NCBI RefSeq assembly: GCF_001522545.3
Contig: NC_031773.1
Coordinates: forward strand, 41,616,333-41,680,332
Length of the DNA stretch: 64,000 bases
Direction of reading: 5' to 3'
DNA from: Parus major
Taxonomy: Eukaryota; Chordata; Aves; Passeriformes; Paridae
Position 1 is the stretch's first letter; every line of letters begins with the position of its first letter. Of this stretch, positions 12,876 through 24,738 are shown piece after piece. The position numbers and the translations under genes were made by a program. Under the pieces are notes generated by a model that did no database searches, was not told the origin of the DNA, and worked only from the letters and a program-made list of their open reading frames with translations.

Positions 12876-14624
12876 ATGCTACAGAACAGAACAGCATTTT
12901 GACAGACGCTGCATCTTTTTGTTTTGCAATGGCTTTTGGGCTGTGGGTATGGAAAGGAAAGTACTACAATCAAATACTGTAACTTTCCCCAAGTCTCAGT
13001 CAGATCAGAATGCCATATTATCAGCTGTTCAAAGATATAAAAAACCCAGAGATAAACTTTACCATGAAGGATTGCAGGGAACATTACAAGACTGAGGAGA
13101 ATTAGTAAGGGAAGCATTCAGACAACAGAGAATATGAGAATGGGTTTTTGCATGAGTCTGGCCTGAGCTAAACATTCCCTAGCCAGGGTTTGGGACTTAC
13201 CACTCTCAATGGAGAGCTTAAATGAAGCCACTGTGTTTCAAGAGGCAAGAAAGCCTTACAACAGACAGGACTAAGGCATGTGCCAGACTTCAAAAATGAC
13301 ATGATTTCACTTAATAACTCAAATGTAGCTTTAGACTCTGGAATATAGCCTAAGATATCAATAAGAAAGTAGACATTGAGGACCTGAGGTTTTCTGACAT
13401 ACCCTGATCCACAATTTGAATTTTATCAAATTATAATTTCATGTTTTCCACCATTTTCTCAAAATTGATGTGTATTTCAAAGCAGAAACAAATATGCTTG
13501 AGAAACAAGATCTGAATCCAAGACTTAGCAGAGTAATAATATTTAAGTGTAAAAGCTGGTTTCACATGGAGCTGCTGACACAAACTTAGCTACAGCAGTA
13601 CCAGTGAGCAACACTATAATTTTGACCATTTTCTTACCCCATAGACAGAGATAATATGACTAATCAGTTGTGGTATAGCAAACCCATTGTTCCTATTCAA
13701 TTTCATGAAAATAGAATGAGACCTAGGGTCACATATTTATAATAACTTTATTCATAAAGGGGAGGGTTTTACACTGTGTTTTAGCAGTTCACTTTTTGCC
13801 ATTATTATGGACCTTTTGACACAACCATAACTGAATAATTCTGAGAGCCATCAGATATGTGCTGTCTCAGAATGGTTACTTTTCCAGGGAGCCCACATGA
13901 AGGCCATTCTTTCTAGCAAGTAGGGAACAGATGTACAGGTGATAGCCCACAACATTTTGATTCAAAGCTAGGAGAAGGGAAGGAGGTGTTTACCAATTAG
14001 CAAGAAATCCTTATGAAAGCCACTGCTAATGATTTGTCACATACTCATATCAAAACATTTTCAGAGAAGTGCCTTCCAAGGCCTTGGAAAACAGGGTTTG
14101 GGCTGCTAATTAACTCAGGAGATGCTGAAGATTTTACTCCAGCCTCATCCACATTGTCCAGCCACACTGCCTCCACCCATTGTCCAGCAGCCGTGTTCCA
14201 GCTGAATCCCAGTCCTGGCTCTGTTCTGATATGCTGGGCCTGGTTTTGTACCTGGCATTACATTATTGAGCTGCAATCTGAGCTTGACCTTAAGCCTGCT
14301 CTCTCAGTGGACATCTCTTGCTGGATGTTTTCAGTCACCCAAGGAGCTTTGCTGTGTTTCATGGGGTGCTGGGGCACTGTTACCTCAATCCTGAGGCTGC
14401 TGCCCTGCCCTGTGTCAGTGCTGGCTCTCAGCTTGCCTTCTCCTGCACAGCTGCTCTCTCCTGCTGAACCCCAGCTGTTAGCTCAGGGAAAGGACAAGGA
14501 ATTGAGCTTAAATGTAGCTCCTGGACAATCAGTGGTACAAGTCTAGGTGGACAGAGGTTCTGGAAGAGATGGTCATGGCAGCAAGAGCCTACTGGTGTAG
14601 TCAGGGGCCTAATATTGCACTTGG

Positions 14625-15350
14625 AATCACAGAATGGTTTGGTTTAGAGGGACCTTTAGAGATCATGCAGTCCAATCCCCCTGCAATAAAGCAACAGCTT
14701 GCACAAAACCCAATCCGACCCGGCCTTGAATGCTGCCAATGACAAGACATCCACAGCTTCTATGAGCAACCTGTTCCAGTGTCTCATCAGCCTTAATTTA
14801 AAGAATATCTTCCTCCTATCCAACCTAATTCTACCATCTTTTAGCTTAAAACCATTGCACCTTATCCTGTCACTGCAGGCCCTGGTAAAAAGTCCCTGTT
14901 TTTCTTATAAGCCTTCTTCAAAGGCTGCAATAATGTTTCTTCTTAGCCTTTTTTACCCTGGAACAAATACAATTCTCTCAGCATTTCTTTGCAGGGAAGG
15001 TTCTCCAGCAGTCTGATCCTTCTTGTGGCTCTCCTGTAGTCCCACTCTGTCAGCTCTTTCCTGTGCTGAGGACCCCAGCACTGTGTGCATAACTGCAGTG
15101 GGGGTTCAGGGAGGTGGAGAAGAGGAGCAGAATCAGCTCCCTGGACGTGATGTCCACACTGCTTCTGATGCAGCCCAGGATATGTTCTATTTTCTAGGCC
15201 AAGCGCACACTGCTGGTTCATATCCAATTATTCATCTACCAGAATCCCAAAATCCTTTTTTGCCGGACTGATCTCTGACTATTCATCACCCAGTCTGTAC
15301 CAATGCTGGGATTGCTCTGATCCTCATGAAGTTCACATATGTTCATGTAC
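14625..15350 (-). mobile_element. CR1 LINE fragment (3' part)
   Basis: The plus strand opens with AATCACAGAATGGTTTGG and GGGACCTTTAGAGATCATG, the reverse complement of the CR1 3' end. The following blocks (clean-up of 'outstanding' phrases such as TTCCAGTGTCTCATC and CTCATGAAGTTCACA) follow the usual CR1 order. The element is therefore on the minus strand, truncated at its 5' end as most CR1 copies are, and diverged. Frames across it are broken; it encodes nothing intact. Confidence 0.85.
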
Positions 15351-16765
15351 TACATGCTCTCATGCCAGGCCAGAAGCTGCCCATGAGGTAACCAAGGGGC
15401 TAGAAAGCTCTTTTATCTCAGATTCCCCACTTGGAAGGTGAGGGAGGGTGGAGCTGGGCTGGAGGCATCCTCAGCTTCCTCCTCTGTAGGGAAGAGCTTT
15501 GGTAAATGAGACCTGTCTTCTTCAATTCCTATTAATGCTATTTCTTTCTCAGCTCTGCAGAATAAACTAAAATCCTTGTGCTGTTGCATTTTTTTTTCAT
15601 AGTGTGAGACCATTCCCACTGTCTAAGATGTAGGAAACACAACAATCCTATGTGTCAGAATTCTAACAAGGCAGTTCAAAGGGAATATTACCACTTTGTT
15701 GTAATTCAGTCCTATGACAGCAGTAAAGAGCTAATATATTTAAGTTTTTGCGTAACAATCCAATTATCTGTATCTGTTAAAGAGAAATTCACACAATCTT
15801 CTCTATCTCTCTGTAATCTACACATGCAGAGGCTCCTCTGTACATAAAAGATTGGCATGTCTTTAAAGAATTTGGTGCTGGAAATGAGCAGTAAAGGATA
15901 GAAAACTAAAATATAGCCAAAAGGCTAATCTTTTTTCTTTGTTTTCTTGATGGCATGATGTAATATTAAGTCAGTCTAGGTTTAGGATCTCTCAAACACT
16001 CTCTGTTACCTAACATTTCAAAGTCAGTGCTTTGTTTCAAGAATTCATTGCAATGCATCCATGTTTTCCTTCCATGTTAGAATGACTTGTATGGACAAAC
16101 CTCTGAAGCTTTATTCTCAGAAGAGAAAAAGCTTTTTGAAACATTTGAATTGTCTAGAGTTTCTAGCATAGCCAAGCAGTAGTTAGAATTATTTTGTCTT
16201 TCATGTTGAGATTATTTCATGCATCTTGAAATTTCATTTTTTTTCTACACTCTGGAATTTGGTTTATTCTTTACAAGCTTTTGATTCCTGCAAATATTCA
16301 ATACCTTGAAATTAAAAGATTAAAGGATTCAGCATCAGAATGCTACATGATTAACTTTAATTGATTCTGAGTTTTTCTTGTTGAAAGGGCTTTCTAGCAT
16401 GCACTTAGTAGCAGACACATGGTCCCTATTTTCCCTGACTTTAGGGATTTGAACACTTTTAAAAATTACCCTGTAGAGCAGGACTAGCCTAATTTATCTC
16501 AATTAAAGTCTTCATCTGGAAACAATAATGTAACTTTTATAAACTTCTGGTTTCAAAAATAGCAACAAAATTAAGACTTTTTTATTCAAATATAATATAT
16601 GCTTTAACACACTAGTTGAAAAGGAATAAAAGGTGTAAGTATGATTTATCACAAAATATATACTTCAATGCTGTTGAGACAATAACACAAAGAGTTGGAA
16701 AAATTTTGCTTGATTTCATGTTAAATATGAATATAGAAGGTTTTGTAAATTGTAATCATTTATGC

Positions 16766-17625
16766 AGAATCACTATTGGAAGGGACCTTGAGAGGTCATC
16801 CAGTCCAACTCCCCTGCCAAGGCAACTTAGAGCAGGTTGCACAGGAACATGTCCAGGTGGATTTTGATTGTGTCCAGAGAGGGAGACCCCACAACCTCAT
16901 TGGACAGCCAGTTCCAGTGCTCTGCCACCCTCAGTGTAAAGATGTTTTTCCCCATGTTGAGATGAAACTTCTGGTGGTTTAATTTATGGCCACTGCTCCT
17001 CTCCTTGACACTGAGCACCACTGAAAATAGTCTGGCAACAGCCTCTTGACACCCACCTTTGAGACTTTTACAGGTGTTGATGAGATGCTTTCTCAGTCTT
17101 CTCTTCTTCAGATTAACAGTCTCAGTTCCCTCACAAAAGAGATATGCCAGTCCCTTAATCACTTTTGTGGCCCACCACTGGAGCCTCTCCTTTTCTTTCT
17201 TGTCCTGAGGAGCCCAGAACTGGACACAGCACCAGGACTGGCCACACCAGGGCTGAGTAGAGGGGCAGGATCACCTCCCTCAACCTGCTGGCCACGCTCC
17301 TCCCAATGCACCCCAGGAGATCATTGACCCTCCTGGCTGCAAATTGCTGCTGGCTCATGGGCAGCTTGTCACCCAGCAGATCTGCCAGTCCTGTTCTTGC
17401 AGAGCTGTTCTCAAGCAGGCCAGGCCCCAGTCTGTGCTGGCACTTTGAGCTGTTCCTCCCCACATGCAGGACCCTGAACTTGCCCTTGTTGAACCTCATT
17501 AGGTTTGTCTCTGCCCAGTTCTCCAGCCTATCAAGGTCCCACTGAATGGCAGCACAGCCTTCATCTGATCAGCCAACAGCCCCCCTCCCCAGTTCTGTAT
17601 CATCAGTGACATTTCCTAGGGTACA
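16766..17625 (-). mobile_element. CR1 LINE fragment with remnant of the reverse transcriptase C-terminus
   Basis: The longest CR1 copy here, about 860 bp, minus orientation. The plus strand begins AATCACTATTGGAAGGGACC. A minus-strand frame at 17499-17155 still reads MRFNKGKFRVLHVGRN, followed by SQQQFAARRVNDLLGCI and REVILPLYSALV, the C-terminal part of CR1 ORF2 after the polymerase domain. The 5' end is truncated and the frame is interrupted further down, so it is a dead copy. Confidence 0.93.
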
Positions 17626-20600
17626 TTCTCTCTTTTCATCCAGGGAATATCCAGAATAAAGCAGTACATATTTTATTGCCCAATCTGCCAAAAGCTAGGA
17701 ACAACACAATCTATTAATAAATATTTTTGCATCTAAACAAAAAACCATGATATTTATTACTAGAAATCATAATTTTCAAGTATTCACCTTCTCTCCTTCT
17801 GGGTTTGAGCCAAAGGAAGTACCTGGGACATTTCCTGGCATGAAAATTTCTTGGATAGAGATGTTTTGGACAGTTCAGGGTTTTTCGTTTAAAAACAGTG
17901 TTTTGTATTTAAAGGGTGGACAGCACTTTTTTTTTTAATTTACTTTCAAAATTTATGCCCATCTTTATTTTTTCAGCTCCTCCAAGTGAAAATATTGGAG
18001 CTATTCATGTGGGTAAGTGTTTGCAGATGCAAGACCTACAATTATTGCAGCTTTTCAAAAGCTTCTTTGCTGTGTTTCATGCTACAGAAACACATGTGGA
18101 TATAGAAACACAGCCATCACTGCTTCTCATCACACTGTTGTAATTTTGTTATTAGTTTTCTGCTGTAGTCTAGGAAAGTTGTGTGAAATATGTAAGTAAA
18201 TACTTAATTAGAAAAATAAAATTTGCCATAGTTTTTCCATGCTTTCTTCTGCAGATTTAAGTCCAATTCAAGCAGGCAGTAACAGAGCATTAACATTCTT
18301 CTGGTCTGCTGACTTAAGACACCCACACAGAGGTAATCTCCAAAGCTTTCAAGCAGCATAATGTACACACTGAGAAAGAAAACTGCCTGACGAAGCAGTT
18401 ATGGAGAAACCACTTCTTTCTATCTCAGAAAGGAAAGCGTGGTGTTTAACAGGCAGGGTGAACAGCTTTCTGTAGTGCCTGTATGCAGACTGATCCTCTT
18501 ATGCACTTATGGCACACGAACAGCGCTGAACTTCCAGAGCAGGAAGCAGGGCAGCAGGCCAAAGGCTGGTTTGTGTCACTTAAAATGCAGCCATTGATGA
18601 GTCTAGCTCTTTGAGTGTTTGTGTTGAGTGTAATCCAAACTGCTAAACAGTTTTTGTGCCTTTTCAGGACGTCCACAGAAACTTTGTTCTTTTGCAGACG
18701 GAGCTGCTGGAGCATTGTTAATATGTTTTATGCTAAAAAGCATTAACTATTTTTAATTTCAAGATTTCATTTTGAAGATGAGGCAGGTAATATTGAACAT
18801 CCATCTACCTGACAGAGCGTACTTCCCCTTCTCTGTAACTTTTCACTAATATGACTATTTTCTTTTTTATTGAATGAGCTACTTTCAGCTAAATTAGGGC
18901 AACTCTTGTGAAAAAAAAGCCCAAAAACCACAGTTGTAGGCAAGTCTGTGAAGCAAAACTGACTTCAGAGCAATATGTGCATACAGAGAGAATGAGCAAA
19001 AACCCATCCTTGTTCAAAGCAAACATATTTGACTGTGAGTGTACAAAAAGCCTATTGATTTCACAGCTCTGCACCTCTGACTTAGTACAAATAGAAAACC
19101 AAAACAGCAGAGTATGTGAATTTGAGTGCCCTCTTCTCATAAAGCCTCATAAACCTTTTATCTTCTGGTTTTCTCTAATTAACAGTAACTTTGTTTGTTA
19201 CTGTTCCTCAGTGACACTAGATGGCACTTCAGAGTAGTGGTGGGATCAGAAAGTCAGTAATTTTCTTTAGTTATTTTGCATTGAAAATTGTAATGAAATA
19301 CATTAGGTTAATGTGCTTGCTTTGAACAAACATAATTTTTCATATTTCTCATATTTTTTACATATGAGTGTGAGGTAGAAAATGTTATCTGTTTTCAAAA
19401 ATAGCTAACATAAGCAGAAATAGATTGTAGCAGAGTGGTTTACTAGCATCTCAAAAAAACCCAAAAACCAAACGAGAAAAAACTAAAATAAACAAACAAA
19501 CAAACAAAAAACGCACACAAAAAACAGTCCCCCCCCAAAAAAAAAAACCCAAAAAACCCAAACCAACTCCTCCTCACCACCAAAAAAAACCAAAAAATAA
19601 CCCAAAAAACCCCAAAGCAAATCATGGGCCAAAGAGCTGTTGCCAGGTCTTGTGCTGAGAGAATTTTAGAAACAGTTTGTGGAGGTAAGTGAAGAAAATA
19701 TATGGTCTTGGAAATGAGAGCAACACGCTGATGCCAAGGATTTAAGAGCTGATCCTTTCCTGGAAATGAAATTAGATTTAGTGTCATTTATACACAAGTA
19801 ATTGAGAATATGATAACTGTCCATAACCTGGTGCCCTGTAGGAGAAACCAGACTAAAAGATAGCCACACCCTTGCTGGCTGTAAGGAATAAGATGCTTTA
19901 GGCTACACCAGGAAACAAGGGTATTATTCTTTCTGTGTTTGAGTGCAACACTTGTGACCATTTGCTGTCTTCATACTTTATGAAGAAATTGAGGATGAAC
20001 TGCAGGGTCCAAAGACTTTCTACTTTAATTCTCTTATTTCTTTCCACCCAATTGTTTATAGATTGCTTGTGTTTGGTTTTTGGTTTTTATTTTTTTTCCC
20101 TTTTATTTTTTTCCTTGTTCTGTTTTTAAGTGGAAGAACCATCTGTTCTTTATTTATATGAAAAGCTGTTTTAAAAGTATTGGGCTTCCCACTGCTTTGA
20201 AGTCTCTGCAGATGCTGTGTGTGGATAGAAAATCCCATCCACCAAACACTGTTGGTGTGGCTGTACAATTTATGGAAAACCAACAGCGTGTTTACCTTTC
20301 AGATTTGTCATGATCTTGCTTAGGTCTCTTGTTATAGGATTTGCTTACTCTGTTTCATTGAGAAAGACTGGAAATCAGCAAAATCCTGCTATATTTGGAG
20401 CCCTTGGTTGTTAGAAATGAATGTGTTTTATGAGGACTAACTTATGCTTTAGCAGCAAGCAACAAGCTTGATAGGGGACATATCACAGGTATTTCAGATG
20501 AGGACCAGGCTCAGATATTTTCTTCTGGACTTAAAGTTTGCTCTGATTTGAAAGAAAAGCCTTAGTAGATGTTAAAACTACGGATGGAGAAATGGCAAGT

Positions 20601-22410
20601 TTGTGCATATGTTTATATGATGCTTTATGCAATTGTTATTTTTGGTCTGAATCTCTTTCTGTAACCATGTTCATGCAAATTCTGTGGAGTTTTCAGGCTA
20701 AGACAGTACCTTTGTTCTTGCTTGAAATGCTAGTGCTTAGTTTTTGCATGAGGTCTCTCTCTGCAGAATAGCTGATATCCAACCAATAACCAAAAGGAAA
20801 AAAAACATAAGTGATGATTTTCTGGGGTGTTTTCCCTCCTGTGACAGAAAGATATCATGCACTGTTTGTTTCATTTAAAAATAACTCTCTGAAAATGTGA
20901 AACCCAGAAGAAAAACAGATAGAAAGCAGAGAAATCATTGGCTGCTATATGAAGAAGATAGCTCAGAATTGTGCAGACATGCTTTTTCTGTATTGGTTAT
21001 AGTGAGTCATACTTGTTTCCTATTATTTACTACTGAATAAATGAAAGCTATAAAAAGACTATATTTGTTTGCTCCTAAAAAAATACCTATGAGAGTTAGG
21101 CATGAAAAAGTTCCTTGAGGCAGAAGAATTTCACACAACTTATTCTTACTCTAGCTATCACCATGCCAAAGATATTCAATTTCCAAGACTTAATTGAAGT
21201 TCTGACACACTGATGTTATTCTATCAAAACAAAATAAGAAAGACAAACACTTTGGAGTTTGCCTGTATTACATTATTCTTTAATATAAATGACATATAAG
21301 TTTTACAAATTAGAGAGACTGACCTTGGAGTATTAAGAGTCTGCAGAAGTTTCTTTTCAGGTGATGTTTTTATTGAGTATATGTTTAGCTTTGAAGATTG
21401 ACAGTAGAAATGTGCAGCCTGCCTTTGATGTGCTTCCTACCCACTAGTATGGGCTGAAGAATCCCAATTTACAAAGGGGTCCACATCACTCTAAATAGAT
21501 ACATCTACAAATGATGTCCCAGCAATGTCCACAATTGCAGTTATTCCACTTCATATATTTCTAGACTTAAGGTTTTGCTTCTACAGTCAAAATCCCACAA
21601 ATTTGTCAGTCGGGGGAGCCTGCATATCTCTACTTCACAATTAATTCCTTTTTTTTTTTTTAAATCAAAACCAGTAAAGGATGCTGACAAATGTACAATG
21701 CAGAACAAGTGAAAACTGTTATAGTTTTTTTGTTTAGATAAATACATGGATTGATAATGATTACTAAACCCTTATACCATAGTCTGCAAGGCAGTCAAGT
21801 CATAAAACTGCTCTTGTGACTAAGGTGAGAAGGATTTGCACTAGAGAAATTTAGTCAACGAGCTCCAGATATAGGTTACAAGTTTTTTACTGCAGACTAC
21901 TCAATATTTTATTCATTAGGATGATGTTAGGCTAGTTCTGAATAGCATTGCTCTAGAAGAATGGCAAACTTTAAAGAACTATGTGTACAATACGAATTTA
22001 TTTTATTTTTCCAAAAATAATGACATTAGCAACAACTTTATTTGCCTCTGCTAAATAGATACATTCAGAATTATCTTAGAGTTATAGTGGATATTTTTAA
22101 ACCTCCAGGGCTTGAAATAAATTTAAAGGAGGTAACTCTTACCTTCTCAAGTCTCAAGATGATTTGAGAGTCTTTTTTCCCTCTGTTATTTTTCTCTGTG
22201 TGTGGCTATAAAAATAACCTCAATCACTATTTTTTTTTTTTTTAATATATCATAACTTGACAAATATTTACTCCGAATTTCATATACAGTGGAATCTGAA
22301 AACCTGCAGCATTCAGCAAACTGAAAAATGCCACAGAAAGCATGCTGGAGAAGAAGGCTGAAATAAGTCAGTTTAAAGCACAGTTGGCAATTCTTATTGA
22401 TGGTATGCTC
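17626..22410. other. LUM-DCN intergenic DNA, DCN-proximal part
   Basis: AT-rich DNA between the CR1 copy and the DCN 3' end. It holds the A/C-rich low-complexity block at 19449-19622 and T/G-rich patches near 20070-20130. No coding exon, RNA gene or further mobile element is recognisable. Confidence 0.6.
19449..19622. repeat. A/C-rich low-complexity tract
   Basis: About 170 bp made almost wholly of A and C on the plus strand (AAACAAAC repeats, C8, A11, CCCAAAAAACCC motifs) with very few G. Translated frames across it are low-complexity artefacts. Confidence 0.85.
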
Positions 22411-22435
22411 TCCCTTGTACATCTGTAATGTCTCA

Positions 22436-22441
22436 TTTATT
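22436..22441 (-). terminator. DCN: DCN polyadenylation signal (AATAAA)
   Basis: AATAAA on the minus strand 136 nt after the DCN stop codon. It is the first canonical hexamer after the stop, implying cleavage around 22410-22425 and a short 3' UTR of about 160 nt. Longer 3' UTRs from later signals cannot be excluded. Confidence 0.65.
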
Positions 22442-22576
22442 CTACATCAATGGATCACCTCCACTTTAAAGTGAAGTTTCTGGCATTTGGCGTTAATTGT
22501 TAGCAAGGTTTTTTTGAACAGGCCTATAAGGACAGATAGTTTAGCTGGAGCACAACCGAACCCCGTCTTTAGACAC

Positions 22577-22771
22577 CTATTTGTAATTGCCGATCTGTAC
22601 TGCGGAGCGCTCGTGGATACACCGGAATGCCGAGGGCTGGATTTCCCAGTACTGCACGGGGTTGCTGAAGAGGCTGACACCAGAATAGCTGGCCTTTTTG
22701 GTGTTGTAGCCAAGAGGACAGAAGTCGTTGATCCCAATGGAAGCGATTTTGTTGTTATGAAGATAAACCAC
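22577..22771 (-). CDS. DCN: Decorin exon 8 (residues 295-358, stop TAG/TAA-type end at 22577)
   Basis: Last coding exon. The acceptor CTTTTCAG ends at 22772 and the frame enters in phase 0 with [13 protein letters not shown]. It holds the last repeat and the C-terminal ear, a disulfide-bonded extended repeat typical of SLRPs: C312 (NDFCPLGY) and C345 (AFRCIHERS). The conserved blocks [18 protein letters not shown] and YWEIQPS are intact, and the end GNYK is the standard decorin terminus. Oddity: human decorin has an N-glycosylation sequon (NNIS) after YLH; here it reads NNKIA, so that site is lost. The exon is richer in CpG than its surroundings. Confidence 0.97.
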   Translation of the reverse strand: MVYLHNNKIASIGINDFCPLGYNTKKASYSGVSLFSNPVQYWEIQPSAFRCIHERSAVQIGNYK

Positions 22772-23812
22772 CTGAAAAGCATACGAGTACTGAAGTGAGA
22801 AATTGAGCTGTCGTGGCAAATAAGATAAATTATTTCCTATTAAATGCTTCAGATGTGTTTTGGCAGCATTATACAAATATGTCTTCTTTCCAAACAAGTC
22901 CTTGACTCTGTTTGCCTTTTGAAATACCTAGCATACACCCAATTGACATAATTTCTACAGAAAGGGCAGAATCTGTGCAAGACATTCTAAAAATATTACT
23001 TTCAGCTGATAGTACTGTAACCAAAAGAGGAGCCAAAGATGTGAAATTATTAATACAGCACAGTGGCTCAGGAGCATGTGCTGTACACAGAGAATGTATT
23101 TGATGCTAATTGGTTTCTCTCCAGCTCTAATATTTGCATTCTCATGAGTGCAACTATACAGGACTCAGAGCCAAAGTAAACACTAATGATGATTTAAAGT
23201 AGCTGATGAATATTATTCTGCTCCAGATTTACTATTTCTTGAAATTTTTTTCCAAGCCAAATGCAGGGGGTAATTTACATTTGGGAGTCTTCATTCTTTG
23301 GGAGCTTTCTTTCCTGTAAAATCTTAGTCTGGGTGCAGACTGATTTAAATTGTTCCCAAGAGGAAATATTTCTAGATATCTGGCCAAAGGACTTCAAAAA
23401 TACTAGTGATGTGAAATGCCTATTTTGTCTATTTGCCCTCCTGATGGCGCTGTTTTGTGAGATAACAAAAGAAAGGTTATTGGGAAAGGTTGCAAAATGT
23501 CACTTACTAGAAATGAAAAAAAAAAAAAATCAAAACTAAGGTACACAAATAATCCCATATTTGTTGTGGCCCCTCAGACACACAGGGACAACAAACATAC
23601 CCCTCCAGATCTATACACCTTCATAACCATTTCCAAAAAAAATTCAGAGTAAGTCTTCCTGTTGCATTCATTTCCTTCATAAACCAAGCATTTATGAAAC
23701 TTGCATCAAGTTAAAAAAATTGTGCATGTTCCTGTTCAAGACTGAATAAACACACAAATATCATTAAGAATCTTTCAACCATTGCTCCCTGAGAGAGCAT
23801 GATAAACTTTAC
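22772..23812 (-). other. DCN: DCN intron 7
   Basis: About 1.04 kb between donor CAG|GTAAAG (23812) and acceptor TTTTCAG (22772). AT-rich; nothing else recognised. Confidence 0.9.
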
Positions 23813-23951
23813 CTGTATATATTTGTGATCACCCAGTCCACTGGGTACTCTGACGAGCTCATTGTTGTTCAAGTGGAGCTCCCTCAGATGAGGTACATTG
23901 TTAAGAGAGCCATTCTCAACTGAAGAAATACTGTTGAAACTGAGACCCAGT
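23813..23951 (-). CDS. DCN: Decorin exon 7 (residues 249-294)
   Basis: Follows a long T-rich acceptor ending TTTTTCAG; one base completes the Lys248 codon. It reads [15 protein letters not shown], then [16 protein letters not shown] and DHKYIQ, covering two leucine-rich repeats. N261-G-S is the decorin N-glycosylation sequon at human N262. The exon ends in phase 0 at CAG|GTAAAG. Confidence 0.97.
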
Positions 23952-24574
23952 CTGAAAAAGTTAAAAAAAAAAAAAAAGGAAACACACAAACAAAAAGTGT
24001 TAAACTTGCAAACATATTTATCTTTATTGGGCTGATTGCTTCTCTACACTGCTGTTGCAGAACAGACCAGGTTAATTTTCAGAATTATGTGTGAGCTAGG
24101 TTAAATAAAAATAAAAGAAAAAGTTTGCCATGTGATGTGAACAATCATAATTATCATTATATCATTCAACTTCTGCTTATGACACTGAATATTTTGATGA
24201 GTTAAATGACTAATCCTGGTGTAGATGCATACTGTGCACCTCCATAGGCACCAGTTTTTCTTTAAAGGATGAAACACTGAATAAATGATATTATTAGGAA
24301 CACTGTCTGAAACTTTATCAAACTACATAACACAAGTACCCACAACTGTTAGTCTTAAAACTTCACTGCATAAAACTCCATCACATCCTTGTGAGATAAG
24401 TAGTTAGAACCATGGAAGCAGGAGCTCAGTCACACTTCTTCATCCCTCTTGCAGGACACAGAAGAGGGACTCACACATTTCTCCTAAGTTCCAATCCAGA
24501 GTTTTCATCATAAAATCATCCCTTCTGCTTTACACATCCATGTACTAGGTTTCTAGCACAATTTAAGTTCAAGC

Positions 24575-24738
24575 TGGATTTTTGGATTTTTGGATTTTTG
24601 GATTTTTGGATTTTTGGATTTTNNNNNNNNNNNNNNNNNNNNNNNNNNNNNNNNNNNNNNNNNNNNNNNNNNNNNNNNNNNNNNNNNNNNNNNNNNNGAT
24701 TTTTGGATTTTTGGATTTTTGGATTTTTGGATTTTTGG
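24575..24738. repeat. (GGATTTTT)n octamer array containing a 75-base N gap
   Basis: Perfect tandem 8-mers: 48 bp (24575-24622) before and 41 bp (24698-24738) after N at 24623-24697. At least 11 units are seen; the true length is unknown. On the DCN sense strand it reads (AAAAATCC)n. Confidence 0.95.

Larger units (their letters stand above)
5263..14012. other. LUM-DCN intergenic DNA, LUM-proximal part
   Basis: The LUM 5' flank and beyond. Apart from the 21-bp minisatellite (5750-5832), an unassigned open frame at 6786-7115 and a TA microsatellite (12848-12875), I recognise nothing. GC-moderate patches near 6550-7000 and 11500-11950 match no family I know. Confidence 0.6.

Noticed and set aside
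15413..15619. Acidic 68-codon minus-strand ORF
   Set aside because: Short, no recognisable domain, no splice or start context beyond chance; lies next to CR1 debris.
17155..17499. Minus-strand 114-codon ORF as a possible gene
   Set aside because: It is a remnant of the CR1 ORF2 C-terminus within a truncated LINE copy.
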